Shown here piece after piece: positions 25,937 to 33,418 of a DNA stretch of 64,000 nt. The notes beneath the pieces are model-generated. The model worked only from the letters and a program-made list of their open reading frames with translations, had not been told where the DNA came from and searched no databases. A program made the translations under genes and the position numbers. Each line of letters opens with the position of its first letter. Within the stretch, counting starts at the first letter, position 1. This DNA is from Micrococcales bacterium 72-143 (GTDB taxonomy: Bacteria; Actinomycetota; Actinomycetes; Actinomycetales; Microbacteriaceae), in contig MKVM01000005.1 of NCBI GenBank assembly GCA_001898835.1, positions 310,001-374,000 on the forward strand, given 5' to 3'.

Positions 25937-26385
25937 GGATCGCGGCGGCCCCCGACGGGGTGCGCATCGAGTTCGCCGCCGAGGAGGCGGGGCTGCTCAC
26001 GGTGCTGGCCCACCAGTTCGTCGACGTCGTGCGCGACCCGGAGCTCGACGACGCCCCGCTGCTGGCGTCCCTGTTCCCCGACGCCTACCGGGGCGACGCC
26101 GAGGCGTCGGCGGAATTCAGCCGGTACACCCGCGACGAGCTCGAGGAACGCAAGATCGCGGCCGCCGAGCGCATCTCGGGGACGGCGCGCGAGGGGCTCG
26201 TCGTGCTCGACGCGGACGAGGTGGAGGCCTGGGTGCGCGCGCTCACCGGCATCCGCACGATGGTGGGCACGCGGCTCGGCATCCGGGAGGACGGCGACGA
26301 GCCGGACGCGGGCCCCCTCGCGGAGATCTACGGCTGGCTCGGCGAGCTGCAATGGGTGCTCGTGGACACGATGGAGGGCGCATGA
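25933..26385 (+). CDS. DUF2017 family protein
   Basis: A 150-residue soluble, acidic protein. The order RIEFAAEEAGLLTVLAHQFV, FPDAYRGDAEASAEFSRYT, and a C-terminal AEIYGWLGELQWVLVD matches DUF2017, which in actinobacteria is almost always next to clpS. Its role is unknown; genomic linkage suggests ClpS-dependent proteolysis. The start overlaps the clpS stop and its stop overlaps the next start, so the three genes are translated as a chain. Confidence 0.88.
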   Translation: MRIAAAPDGVRIEFAAEEAGLLTVLAHQFVDVVRDPELDDAPLLASLFPDAYRGDAEASAEFSRYTRDELEERKIAAAERISGTAREGLVVLDADEVEAWVRALTGIRTMVGTRLGIREDGDEPDAGPLAEIYGWLGELQWVLVDTMEGA

Positions 26386-26735
26386 GCCTCACGCTCACGG
26401 CGGAGGAGTTCGAGGCGATCGTGATCGACGAGCTCGACGCGCTGCCCGACGAGATGGTCGACGGCCTCGAGAACCTGGTGTTCGTGTGCGAGGACCGCCC
26501 CGAGGACGGCTCCCTCGATCTGCTCGGCGTCTACGAGGGGGTCGCCCTCACGGAGCGGGACCGCTACGGCTTCGGCGAGCTCCCCGACCGGATCGTGCTG
26601 TTCCGCGAGCCGCTGCTCGCGATCTGCGCCGACGAGGACGAGCTGCGCGACGAGATCCACGTGACCCTCGTGCACGAGATCGCCCACTACTACGGCATCG
26701 ACGACGAGGAGCTCCACCGCCTGGGCTGGGCGTAG
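26382..26735 (+). CDS. Small zinc metallopeptidase family protein (zinicin-like)
   Basis: A 117-residue protein with the HExxH zinc site HEIAHYYGIDDEELHRLGW near its C-terminus (His-Glu-x-x-His then a downstream acidic/His ligand). The N-terminal part is FEAIVIDELDALPDEMVDG, typical of the minimal metallopeptidase family found beside clpS-DUF2017. No signal peptide, so it is cytoplasmic. The substrate is not known. The four-base overlap with DUF2017 places it in the same translational unit. Confidence 0.88.
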   Translation: MSLTLTAEEFEAIVIDELDALPDEMVDGLENLVFVCEDRPEDGSLDLLGVYEGVALTERDRYGFGELPDRIVLFREPLLAICADEDELRDEIHVTLVHEIAHYYGIDDEELHRLGWA

Positions 26736-26820
26736 GGCACCCGCGTCAACCCGCCGACGCCCCTCGCGCGTCGTGGAGGTGAGACCCTACGCTGCCCCTA
26801 CCACCACCCGAGGAGACCCC

Positions 26821-27462
26821 ATGTCCCGTCGTACCGCCGCCGCACTCGCGGTGCCGCTCACCCTCCTGTTCGCGCTCAGCGGGTGCGCGCTCCTCGGAGG
26901 CGGCCCCGAAAAGGAACCCGCGGATGGCACCGAGGAGGTGACGGACGACGGCTCGGATGCGCTGGGCCCGGCGCTCACCGACTGCGTCGACGGCTCATGG
27001 ACCGCCGACCTCGAGGACCTGACGGCGCAGCTCGCGGCATCCCTCACCTCGAGCGGCATGACGATCACGGGCAGCTCGGGAACCGGCACCATGTCGCTGA
27101 CGATCGACGGCGCGGGCTCGCTCGACTTCATCAACGACGCCGTGCTGCAGATCGACGCGGACCTGGGTGGCGGCCTCGCCATGACGGTCACGCAGCATCA
27201 CGTCGGGAGCGCGGTCGGCCAGTGGGCGTGGGACGGCTCCGCCGCCGCGGACGACGCCTCCGGTCACATGCTGTTCTCGGGCATGGACAACTCGAGCTAC
27301 ACGGTCGACAACACGATCACCGTCAACGGCGAGTCCTCGGATGCGCCCATCCCGATCCCGTCCGACGCCATCACCTCCGGCATGGCGGTCGGGTGCACGG
27401 GCGACACCCTCACGACGAAGCCCGACGGCGGCCCGTTCACAACCACCTGGTACCGGGACTGA
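26821..27462 (+). CDS. Secreted lipoprotein of unknown function
   Basis: A 213-residue lipoprotein. The signal peptide MSRRTAAALAVPLTLLFALSGC ends in a lipobox with lipidated Cys at about residue 22. An acidic spacer follows, then a beta-rich domain (residues ~55-213) with Cys pairs near residues 57 and 197 that could form a disulfide, and alternating Thr/Ser/Gly strands such as MTITGSSGTGTMSLTIDG. This resembles small cell-surface lipoproteins with a lipocalin-like or beta-barrel domain, but I assign no family. GAGGAG precedes the ATG and a TACGCT box lies 30 bases upstream. It is convergent with the kinase gene, three bases apart. Confidence 0.75.
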   Translation: MSRRTAAALAVPLTLLFALSGCALLGGGPEKEPADGTEEVTDDGSDALGPALTDCVDGSWTADLEDLTAQLAASLTSSGMTITGSSGTGTMSLTIDGAGSLDFINDAVLQIDADLGGGLAMTVTQHHVGSAVGQWAWDGSAAADDASGHMLFSGMDNSSYTVDNTITVNGESSDAPIPIPSDAITSGMAVGCTGDTLTTKPDGGPFTTTWYRD

Positions 27463-27465
27463 CGC

Positions 27466-27984
27466 TCAGTCGGGCAGCACGAGGTCCGCGAGCTCGCGCG
27501 AGCCCTCGGCGGCGGCGAACGCCACCTCCTGCGCGGCCCAGCGATCCCAGTGCGGGGCGTAGGCCTCGCCGTCGCGCGCGAGCGCACGGGCCTTGCGCTC
27601 CGCGGCGTCCCGCTCGAGCCACCACGCGTGGTCGGCCAGCGGGCGCGACGCACGGGAGATCGCCCCGCACCCCTCGACGACGAGCGATCCGGTGCGCTCG
27701 ACGGATGCCCCCTCGCCCGGGCGGTCCGTCGCCCAGTCCCAGCGTCGCCAGCGCCCGTCGCGGATGATGTCGGGTACGGCGGCGGCCCCCTCCGCGAGCC
27801 CGTCCCAGCCCGGGTAGACGTCGTCGAGCGACACGAGGTTCGCGCCCGTCGCCTCCGCGATGCGCGTCGCGAGCACCGTCTTGCCCGCCCCCGAACGTCC
27901 GTCGACGAGCAGCACCCACGGCTGCGGGCCCCCGGCGAGGCGCGCGAGCAGCGGGTCGAGGGCGAGCTCCGTCACAGCACCCAC
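27466..27984 (-). CDS. P-loop kinase, uridine-kinase-like
   Basis: A 172-residue P-loop protein. Walker A is GRSGAGKT at about residues 28-35, followed by LVSLDDVYPGWDGL, in which the Asp pair corresponds to the substrate/base position of uridine kinases, and a lid-like Arg-rich segment (RDGRWRRWDW). The VVEGCGAIS strand resembles Walker B of the uridine kinase family. It overlaps ykoC by 13 bases and is the last gene of a TPP-riboswitch operon, so it may phosphorylate an imported thiamine precursor or a nucleoside; this is inference from position only. Confidence 0.78.
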   Translation of the reverse strand: MGAVTELALDPLLARLAGGPQPWVLLVDGRSGAGKTVLATRIAEATGANLVSLDDVYPGWDGLAEGAAAVPDIIRDGRWRRWDWATDRPGEGASVERTGSLVVEGCGAISRASRPLADHAWWLERDAAERKARALARDGEAYAPHWDRWAAQEVAFAAAEGSRELADLVLPD

Positions 27985-28751
27985 CGCCAGGTGCCGAGCA
28001 GCAGCGCGGCAGCGACCGCCCCCGCGACGACGGCCGCGCCGACGACCATGAACACCACGTCCCGCACGCGCAGCACCGAGCGCCTGGCCCAGCTGCGTCG
28101 GCGTGTGCCACCGAAGCCGCGCGCCTCCATCGCGGTGGCGAGCTTGCCGCCACGACGCACCGCGAACACGAGCAGCGTGCCCGCCTGCACGAGGAAGCGG
28201 CGGATGCGGCCCCGGTCCGCGACGCCGCGCGCGCGTCGGGCGAGCCCGAGCGCCTCCCAGTCCTCGAGCAGCAGCCCGACGAGGCGCAGGGCCGCGAGGG
28301 CTCCCAACACGAAACGGGCGGGGAGCCTCGCGAGCTGCGCGAGCGCATCCGCGAGGTCGGTCGGGTCGGTCGTCGCGAAGAGCAGCACGGCCGGCACGCC
28401 CACCGCGAGCACACGCAGCAGGATCGCCGCCGCGAGCACGAGGGACCCCTCCGTGACCGTGACCGGACCGAGCCGGAGGAGCACGGATCCCGCGTCGACG
28501 CCGTAGAGCGCCGTCGCGATCCCTGCGAGCACCGCCGAGACGAGGATCGGCGCCGTGCGCAGCGCGAGCTGACGCGCGGACAGGCCCGCGAACGGCAGCA
28601 GCAGAACGACGACCGCGACGACCACCCCCGCCGAGACGACGTCGATCGAGAGCACGAGCGTGACCCCGACGAGCAGCGCCACGACGAGCTTGGCGAGCGG
28701 GTTGACGCCCGCCACCCAGCTGCGGCGGATCTCCGGGACGACGAGGCTCAT
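27972..28751 (-). CDS. ykoC: ECF transporter T component (EcfT/YkoC)
   Basis: A 259-residue membrane protein with about five hydrophobic segments. The N-terminal NPLAKLVVALLVGVTLVLS is the EcfT start signature, and ARLPARFVLGALAALRLVGLL with EARGFGG forms the coupling helices bearing the Ala-Arg motifs that dock the ATPases. It would couple ATP hydrolysis in YkoD to the substrate-binding YkoE. ATG 28751 overlaps the ykoD stop by four bases; a long frame further upstream is antisense-like and not used. Confidence 0.88.
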   Translation of the reverse strand: MSLVVPEIRRSWVAGVNPLAKLVVALLVGVTLVLSIDVVSAGVVVAVVVLLLPFAGLSARQLALRTAPILVSAVLAGIATALYGVDAGSVLLRLGPVTVTEGSLVLAAAILLRVLAVGVPAVLLFATTDPTDLADALAQLARLPARFVLGALAALRLVGLLLEDWEALGLARRARGVADRGRIRRFLVQAGTLLVFAVRRGGKLATAMEARGFGGTRRRSWARRSVLRVRDVVFMVVGAAVVAGAVAAALLLGTWRWVL

Positions 28752-30229
28752 CGCACCGCCTCCCGTTCGGTCGAACCCGTCAGCACGAGCCGGTCGTCGG
28801 CGAGCGCGTCGACCAGCTCGAGGTCGTGGGTCACGGTGACGAGGGCCGTGCCGCGCGACACGAGCTCGTCGAGCAGCCGCACGAGCTCCGCCCAGGTGAG
28901 GGCGTCCTGGCCGAAGCTCGGCTCGTCGGCGACGAGCACCCGAGGGGCGGTCGCGAGCACCGCGGCGACCGAGAGCCGACGCTTCTCGCCGCCCGAGAGC
29001 GTGAAGGGGTTCGCATCGAGCAGCGCGGTGAGCCGCAGCCGCTCGGCGAGCCGGTCGCGGCTCGCGACGATCTCGGAGGCAGGACGGCCGAGCGCGCGCG
29101 GACCGACCTCGAGCTCCTCGCGGACGGTACCGCGCAGGAACTGGTGCTCGGGGTCCTGGAAGATCGTGCCGATGCGAGCGACGAGCTCGCGCGAGCGCCA
29201 GCGGAGCGGAGCCGCGCCGAGGCCGGCGGCGAGCTCCGGCAGCGCCGTCACCTCGCCGGAGACGGGCGCGAGCAGGCCCGCGAGCGTCAGCCCGAGGGTC
29301 GACTTCCCCGCGCCGTTCGGTCCGAGCACGGCCGTCGTGCGGCCGGCGCGGACGACGACGTCGAGACCGGATGCGGCGACGCGCGGGGTGCGCTCGCCGA
29401 AACGGCGGCGGCCGACCGCGAGCCGCGAGCCGTGTAGCAACTCCGGCGCAGCATCCGGTCTCTCCCCGCGCGGCACCACCGGATGGTGCCCGGGCACCCA
29501 GATGCCCGCCGCCGCGAGCTCCGCGCCGCGCTCGCCGAGCACGGCATCCGGGGTGCCGTCCGCGCGCACGCCGCCGCCCGGCTCCAGCACCACGACGCGG
29601 TCGACGAGGTCGACCCAGGTCTCGACGCGGTGCTCGACGACGACGAGGGTCGTCTCGCGGGCCGCCACGAGGCGGCCGACCGCATCCCGCACCTCGGCGA
29701 CGCCCTCGGGGTCGAGGTTGGCCGTCGGCTCGTCGAGCAGCAGCAGGCCGGGCCGCATCGCGAGCACGCTCGCGATCGCGAGCCGCTGCTTCTGCCCCCC
29801 CGAGAGCTCCGAGGTGGGGTGGTCGAGCGGCACGTCGAGTCCGACCGCCGCGAGGGCCTCCCCGACGCGACGCCAGATCTCCTCGCGCGGGAGCCCCAGG
29901 TTCTCGCAGCCGAACGCCACCTCGTCGCCGACCCGGGCGAGCACCGTCTGCCCGTCGGGATCCTGCAGTACGAGGCCGACGCGCCCGCGCGCGGCGGCCG
30001 GGTCGAGACCGTCGACGAGCAGCTCGCCCGAGCGGTCGCCGTCCTCGGCGTCGCCGAGCACCCCCGCGAGGCCGGCGAGCAGCGTGGACTTCCCCGCGCC
30101 GCTCGCGCCGAGCAGCAGGGTCCGCTCCCCCGGCACGAGGTCGAGGTCGAGCCCGGCGACGGCGGGACGGGGCCGGTCGCCGTGGCGCCAGCCCCATCCG
30201 CGTGCCGTTACGCGCGCCGCCGGGCTCAT
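28748..30229 (-). CDS. ykoD: ECF transporter fused double ATPase (EcfA/YkoD)
   Basis: A 493-residue protein with two ABC cassettes in one chain. Cassette 1: LGASGAGKSTLLAGLAG, LSGGQKQRLAIA, LLLLDEPTANLD. Cassette 2 (from ~residue 265): LGPNGAGKSTLGLTLAG, LSGGEKRRLSVA, VLVADEPSFGQD. This fused EcfA1A2 layout is that of YkoD. ATG 30229 (MSPAARVTARG) is chosen because it follows the ykoE stop by 17 bases and begins the first cassette. It energises the YkoEDC importer of thiamine or its pyrimidine precursor HMP at the inner face of the membrane. Confidence 0.9.
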   Translation of the reverse strand: MSPAARVTARGWGWRHGDRPRPAVAGLDLDLVPGERTLLLGASGAGKSTLLAGLAGVLGDAEDGDRSGELLVDGLDPAAARGRVGLVLQDPDGQTVLARVGDEVAFGCENLGLPREEIWRRVGEALAAVGLDVPLDHPTSELSGGQKQRLAIASVLAMRPGLLLLDEPTANLDPEGVAEVRDAVGRLVAARETTLVVVEHRVETWVDLVDRVVVLEPGGGVRADGTPDAVLGERGAELAAAGIWVPGHHPVVPRGERPDAAPELLHGSRLAVGRRRFGERTPRVAASGLDVVVRAGRTTAVLGPNGAGKSTLGLTLAGLLAPVSGEVTALPELAAGLGAAPLRWRSRELVARIGTIFQDPEHQFLRGTVREELEVGPRALGRPASEIVASRDRLAERLRLTALLDANPFTLSGGEKRRLSVAAVLATAPRVLVADEPSFGQDALTWAELVRLLDELVSRGTALVTVTHDLELVDALADDRLVLTGSTEREAVR

Positions 30230-30246
30230 CCGCGATCCGTCCCGAC

Positions 30247-30870
30247 TCAGGCCGTGACCCGCTCGGCCTCGGCGGGCACGGTGCGCCGGCCGGAGGCGAA
30301 GCGGTTGAGGGCCCCGCTGCGCGCGAGCGCACGCACCGCGAGCCACGACAGCACACCCGCCACGGCACCCGAGACGATCGCCGAGATCGCGTAGACGAGC
30401 TTCGCGACCGGGTCGAAGCCCGCGATGGAGGAGAAGTTGGTGTCGAGGATCGCGACCGCGACGCCCGCGCCGGCGCCGGCGAGCGGGGCGACCCAGAACG
30501 ACCACACGCGGTACAGCAGCACGGCGAACACGAGCTCGGCGCCGAGACCCTCGATGGCACCCCAGATGAGCGTCTCGAAGCCCCACTGCGTGCCGATGAG
30601 AGCCGACACGACGGCCGCGACGAGCTCGGTGAAGACGGCCGCGCCGGGCTTGCGGATCACGAGGCCGCCGAGGATGCCCGCGAACAGCCAGCCGCCCGCG
30701 AGGAGGCCCGAGAGCCCCGGCGAGAAGGCGAGCAGGGTGCTGAGCGGGGTCCAGGCGAGCCCCCAGGCCCAGAACAGCACCCCGGAGGCGACGCCCAGCA
30801 CGGCGGCGGTGACGATGTCGACGACGCGCCAGCGCCAGATCGACGGACGGGTGATGGATTGCGTGGTCAC
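30247..30870 (-). CDS. ykoE: ECF transporter S component YkoE (thiamine/HMP)
   Basis: A 207-residue membrane protein with six hydrophobic segments. The diagnostic YkoE stretch is LVIRKPGAAVFTELVAAVV followed by ALIGTQWG and GLGAELVFAVL. It binds the vitamin and spans the membrane. GTG 30870 is preferred because GAGAAAGGG sits upstream at suitable distance; an upstream in-frame codon would add 11 residues. The gene lies directly behind a TPP riboswitch, so synthesis should fall when cellular TPP is high. It heads the ykoE-ykoD-ykoC-kinase operon. Confidence 0.9.
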   Translation of the reverse strand: MTTQSITRPSIWRWRVVDIVTAAVLGVASGVLFWAWGLAWTPLSTLLAFSPGLSGLLAGGWLFAGILGGLVIRKPGAAVFTELVAAVVSALIGTQWGFETLIWGAIEGLGAELVFAVLLYRVWSFWVAPLAGAGAGVAVAILDTNFSSIAGFDPVAKLVYAISAIVSGAVAGVLSWLAVRALARSGALNRFASGRRTVPAEAERVTA

Positions 30871-30935
30871 GATTCGTGCCCTTTCTCTCGATGAAAGCGG
30901 CACGGGTGGGCGGCTGGTCGCAGCCGAACCCCGAG

Positions 30936-31031
30936 ATGCCTCCCTGCGCCGGCATGATCCGGATCAGGTTCGACGGTCGAAGCTTGGATGAGCTTCCTCT
31001 CAGCCCGGCACACCGGACTCCCGTGTTCCGT
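30936..31031 (-). promoter_or_regulatory. TPP (THI-box) riboswitch
   Basis: On the minus strand the conserved CTGAGA (plus 30998-31003) and the block at 30939-30971 with GAACCTGATCCGGATCATGC are present, with CACGGGAGTCCGGTG upstream (31011-31025). These are the two halves of the TPP aptamer. A hairpin at 30911-30926 (CGGCTG/CAGCCG) lies between aptamer and Shine-Dalgarno and is a candidate expression platform. Confidence 0.96.
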
Positions 31032-31040
31032 GCCACCTTA

Positions 31041-31082
31041 CCGCTGGTCGAGTGCCGCGCGCAGCGCGGTGTATCGAGACCG
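31041..31082. repeat. REP-like element (copy 1)
   Basis: The stretch has TGGTCGAGT at one end, a GC-rich stem (GCCGCGCGC/GCGCGGT) and TATCGAGACC at the other. Related copies lie at 38986-39034 and 39092-39135. It fills the space between the riboswitch and the next gene. Similar elements are frequent in Microbacteriaceae genomes as I recall them. Confidence 0.7.
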
Positions 31083-31105
31083 CCTCCACCCGCTACGCTG
31101 CCGCC

Positions 31106-31612
31106 ATGCCCGACCCCGTCGCCAACCTGCCGCTGCGCAAGCGCCCCATCGATATCTTCTTCGCGGTGATGTTCACGATCTTCATCGTCACGTCATGCAT
31201 CGCCGACATGCTGCCGACGGTCGGCGTCGACTTCTCGCAGCCGACCGGCCAGTTCCTCGTCGACTCGAACTACTGGTACGCGCACGACGCCGATCCGCTC
31301 TTCATGCACCCGCCGGTGTGGATGCGGATCGTCACGGGCCTCTCGGCGTTCGTCTACCTGGCGTTCTACCTCGTGCTCGTGCCGGCGCTCATCCGCGGCT
31401 GGAACTGGATCCAGCTGCCGGCCGTGATCTACGCGACCGCCATCAGCGTCATCACGGGCGTCATCGTGTTCGGCGTCGAGTTCTTCGGCGAGCCGGAGTT
31501 CCAGACCCAGAATCCGGTCAAGTTCCTGGCCTTCAACCTGCCGTACGTGCTCATCCCGCTGCTGCTGCTCGTCCGGATGCGGAAGCCGCTACCGTTCACG
31601 CGGCGGTTCTGA
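31106..31612 (+). CDS. EXPERA/emopamil-binding-like membrane protein
   Basis: A 168-residue protein with four hydrophobic segments (about residues 15-35, 65-90, 98-120, 135-158). The motif PLRKRPIDIFFAVMF at the start, NYWYAHDADPLFMHPPVW and the following SAFVYLAFYLVLVPAL resemble the EXPERA domain of TMEM97/emopamil-binding proteins. Family members bind sterol-like molecules in eukaryotes; bacterial function is unknown. ATG 31106 is used because TACGCT (31094-31099) ends six bases upstream; an earlier in-frame GTG at 31052 would add residues encoded by the repeat. Confidence 0.72.
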   Translation: MPDPVANLPLRKRPIDIFFAVMFTIFIVTSCIADMLPTVGVDFSQPTGQFLVDSNYWYAHDADPLFMHPPVWMRIVTGLSAFVYLAFYLVLVPALIRGWNWIQLPAVIYATAISVITGVIVFGVEFFGEPEFQTQNPVKFLAFNLPYVLIPLLLLVRMRKPLPFTRRF

Positions 31613-31980
31613 TGGCGTCGCCTCGCGAGAACCCTGAGCTGCCGACGGCAGACATGTCGGCAGGACTGCTTCCGGGGGAACCGCGTCGCGCGCTCCGTGT
31701 CTTTCCCGACTACACGGAGTGGCCGCTGTGGGAGAGTTCGACGGACTGGCGGGACAGTCCATACACGATGGAACCCAGCGACTACGGTCTCTCCGCCGAC
31801 GTCACGGCCCTCCTTCGCGCCTGGCAGGACCTGTGGGATCGGCACTTCCGCCACGACTCGGGGTGGGACTCACCGGAACACGACGCGGAATGGACGCGGC
31901 TCGGCGATCGGACCGTCTCACGGCTGCGCGACGAGGTCGGGGCCTGGGCGGACGTGGAGTACGACGGGAAACCGTACTGA
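31612..31980 (+). CDS. Small hypothetical protein
   Basis: A 122-residue soluble, acidic, Trp-rich protein, starting MASPRENPELPTADMSAG and continuing with DYTEWPLWESSTDWRDSP and LRAWQDLWDRHFRHDSGWDS. The conserved-looking part is a helix pair with several Trp/Asp positions. I do not recognise a family; the pattern is like small immunity or adaptor proteins, but nothing supports that further. It starts in the stop of the EXPERA gene (TGATG), so it is translationally coupled. Its codon use is less GC-extreme than the neighbours. Confidence 0.6.
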   Translation: MASPRENPELPTADMSAGLLPGEPRRALRVFPDYTEWPLWESSTDWRDSPYTMEPSDYGLSADVTALLRAWQDLWDRHFRHDSGWDSPEHDAEWTRLGDRTVSRLRDEVGAWADVEYDGKPY

Positions 31981-32058
31981 CGCGCATCGACGCGTCGGAG
32001 CGCCGAAGGCTCGAGCCGCCATGGCGATGGGACGGCGCGACGCGCGTAGGCTGAACGG

Positions 32059-32358
32059 GTGACCGAGTTCCTCGCCCAGCTCATGCACGGCATCGCCGTG
32101 ACGCTCGGCGCCCTCGGCATCCAGGGGCCGGGCACCGCGCTCGCCACGATCGGCGCGCTCGCCCTCGTCGGGGCTCTCGCCGCCGCGATCGCGGCGCTCG
32201 TGCGCGCGACGCTCGCCTCCGCTCCCCGCCACATGACGGTCGGGCTGCGTGCCCGCCGTCACGCCGTGCTCCTCGGGCATCTGCCCGACGCCTCGCACCC
32301 GGATGCGCCCGGTCATGTGCGCTCCCGGGCACCGGGACTGGCGGCCTCGGCCGCCTGA
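32059..32358 (+). CDS. Small membrane protein (DUF6412-like)
   Basis: A 99-residue protein with one or two hydrophobic segments (residues ~9-50, including TALATIGALALVGALAAAIAALV) and a short basic/polar C-terminal tail with HLPDASHPDAPGHVRSR, which has three His residues and could bind metal. In Microbacteriaceae a DUF6412 protein commonly precedes a short yidC paralogue, and this matches that pairing. TAGGCT (32047-32052) ends six bases before GTG 32059, predicting a leaderless transcript. Confidence 0.65.
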   Translation: MTEFLAQLMHGIAVTLGALGIQGPGTALATIGALALVGALAAAIAALVRATLASAPRHMTVGLRARRHAVLLGHLPDASHPDAPGHVRSRAPGLAASAA

Positions 32359-32402
32359 CCCGCGCATCCGCGCACCGCTCCCCGGAGCCGGGCGGCCAGG
32401 GT

Positions 32403-32554
32403 GTGCCCCGCTGCCCGGCATTCGGACGAGGACGCGTCGCGGTCACGCGATCGCAAGGCGGAGGAGGTGCCGATAGCGGCGCTATCGGCACCGACGACAA
32501 CGCCGCGAGCGCGCGAGCGCGATGCGCCGCAGCGGATGCCGGGCAGCGGGGCAC
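32403..32554. repeat. 152-bp concentric inverted repeat
   Basis: Outer perfect 19-bp arms (32403-32421 and 32536-32554) surround a perfect inner palindrome of 27 bases (32466-32492, core TGCCGATAGC). The centres coincide within half a base, and the intermediate stretches are also partly complementary. It fills most of the 240-base gap before yidC. No T-run or coding capacity is seen. Confidence 0.85.
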
Positions 32555-32598
32555 GCCCTCCACGCATCCGTCTGCCCGCATCCGATCCAGGAGCATCC

Positions 32599-33315
32599 AT
32601 GAACCCTTTCGACTTCCCGCCCGTCGCCGCGATCCTCGCGGCCTCCGCCGACGCCCTCGCGGCGCTCGGCTCCCTCGTCACTCCCGTCGGCGCGATCGTG
32701 CTCGTCACGCTCGCCGTGCGCGCCCTGCTCGTGCCCGTCGGCGTCTCCGTCGCGAAGGGCGCGCAGGGGCGCCGCCGCATAGCACCCCGGCTCGCCGAGC
32801 TGCAGAAGCGCTACAAGAACAACCCCGAGAAGCTGCAGAAGGCGACCCTCGAGCTGTATGCGGCCGAGAAGGTGTCGCCTCTCGCCGGATGCCTGCCGAT
32901 GCTCGCGCAGGCGCCCGTCATCTCGCTCGTCTACGCGCTGTTCGCGTCGGCGACGATCGCGGGCGAGCCCAACGGGCTGCTCGACGCCTCGCTCCTCGGG
33001 GCCGGGCTCGGTCGCCACCTCGTGGACCTCGGCTCGGGTTTCCAGCCGAGCGACCTGGTGTTCGTGGCGCTGCTGCTCGTCATCGCGGTCACCGCGTGGG
33101 CCAACCGCCGCATGGCGCTGCGGGACGCGTCCGCGGTGCCCGCATCCGGTGCGCCGGGCGCCGCGCTGCTCGACCCGCGCGGCCCGCTCAGCTGGGCGCC
33201 CTTCCTCACCCTCGTGGCGGCGGCGTTCGTGCCCCTCGCGGCGACGCTGTATCTCGCGGTGTCGGGCGCGTGGTCGCACCTCGAGCGGCGTATCCTGCGG
33301 CGGATCTACGCGTGA
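32599..33315 (+). CDS. Short YidC/Oxa1 membrane insertase paralogue
   Basis: A 238-residue protein with the YidC core: VTPVGAIVLVTLAVRALLVP (TM1 of the core), the cytoplasmic helical hairpin GAQGRRRIAPRLAELQKRYK, AEKVSPLAGCLPMLAQAPVI, and three further hydrophobic segments. The intramembrane Arg expected in the hydrophilic groove may be the Arg in VRALLVPVGVS. It lacks the long C-terminal tail of the housekeeping YidC near rpmH, so it is probably a second copy. The ATG has GGAG at nine bases. It follows a 152-bp palindrome that may regulate it. Confidence 0.85.
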   Translation: MNPFDFPPVAAILAASADALAALGSLVTPVGAIVLVTLAVRALLVPVGVSVAKGAQGRRRIAPRLAELQKRYKNNPEKLQKATLELYAAEKVSPLAGCLPMLAQAPVISLVYALFASATIAGEPNGLLDASLLGAGLGRHLVDLGSGFQPSDLVFVALLLVIAVTAWANRRMALRDASAVPASGAPGAALLDPRGPLSWAPFLTLVAAAFVPLAATLYLAVSGAWSHLERRILRRIYA

Positions 33316-33385
33316 CCGCCGATGGACGACGGTTCGCATGTTTCGGGATCAACCCCGCATCTTTCGACCACCGCCCCGCATCCCC

Positions 33386-33401
33386 TAAAGTTGTGAACAA
33401 C
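33386..33401 (+). promoter_or_regulatory. Candidate promoter/operator of the SDR gene
   Basis: TAAAGT (33386-33391) looks like a -10 box and overlaps GTTGT-GA-ACAAC (33390-33401), a small inverted repeat near the probable transcription start. The leader then is A-rich up to AAAAGGAG, unusual for this genome. Confidence 0.35.
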
Positions 33402-33418
33402 AACAAAAGGAGATGACG

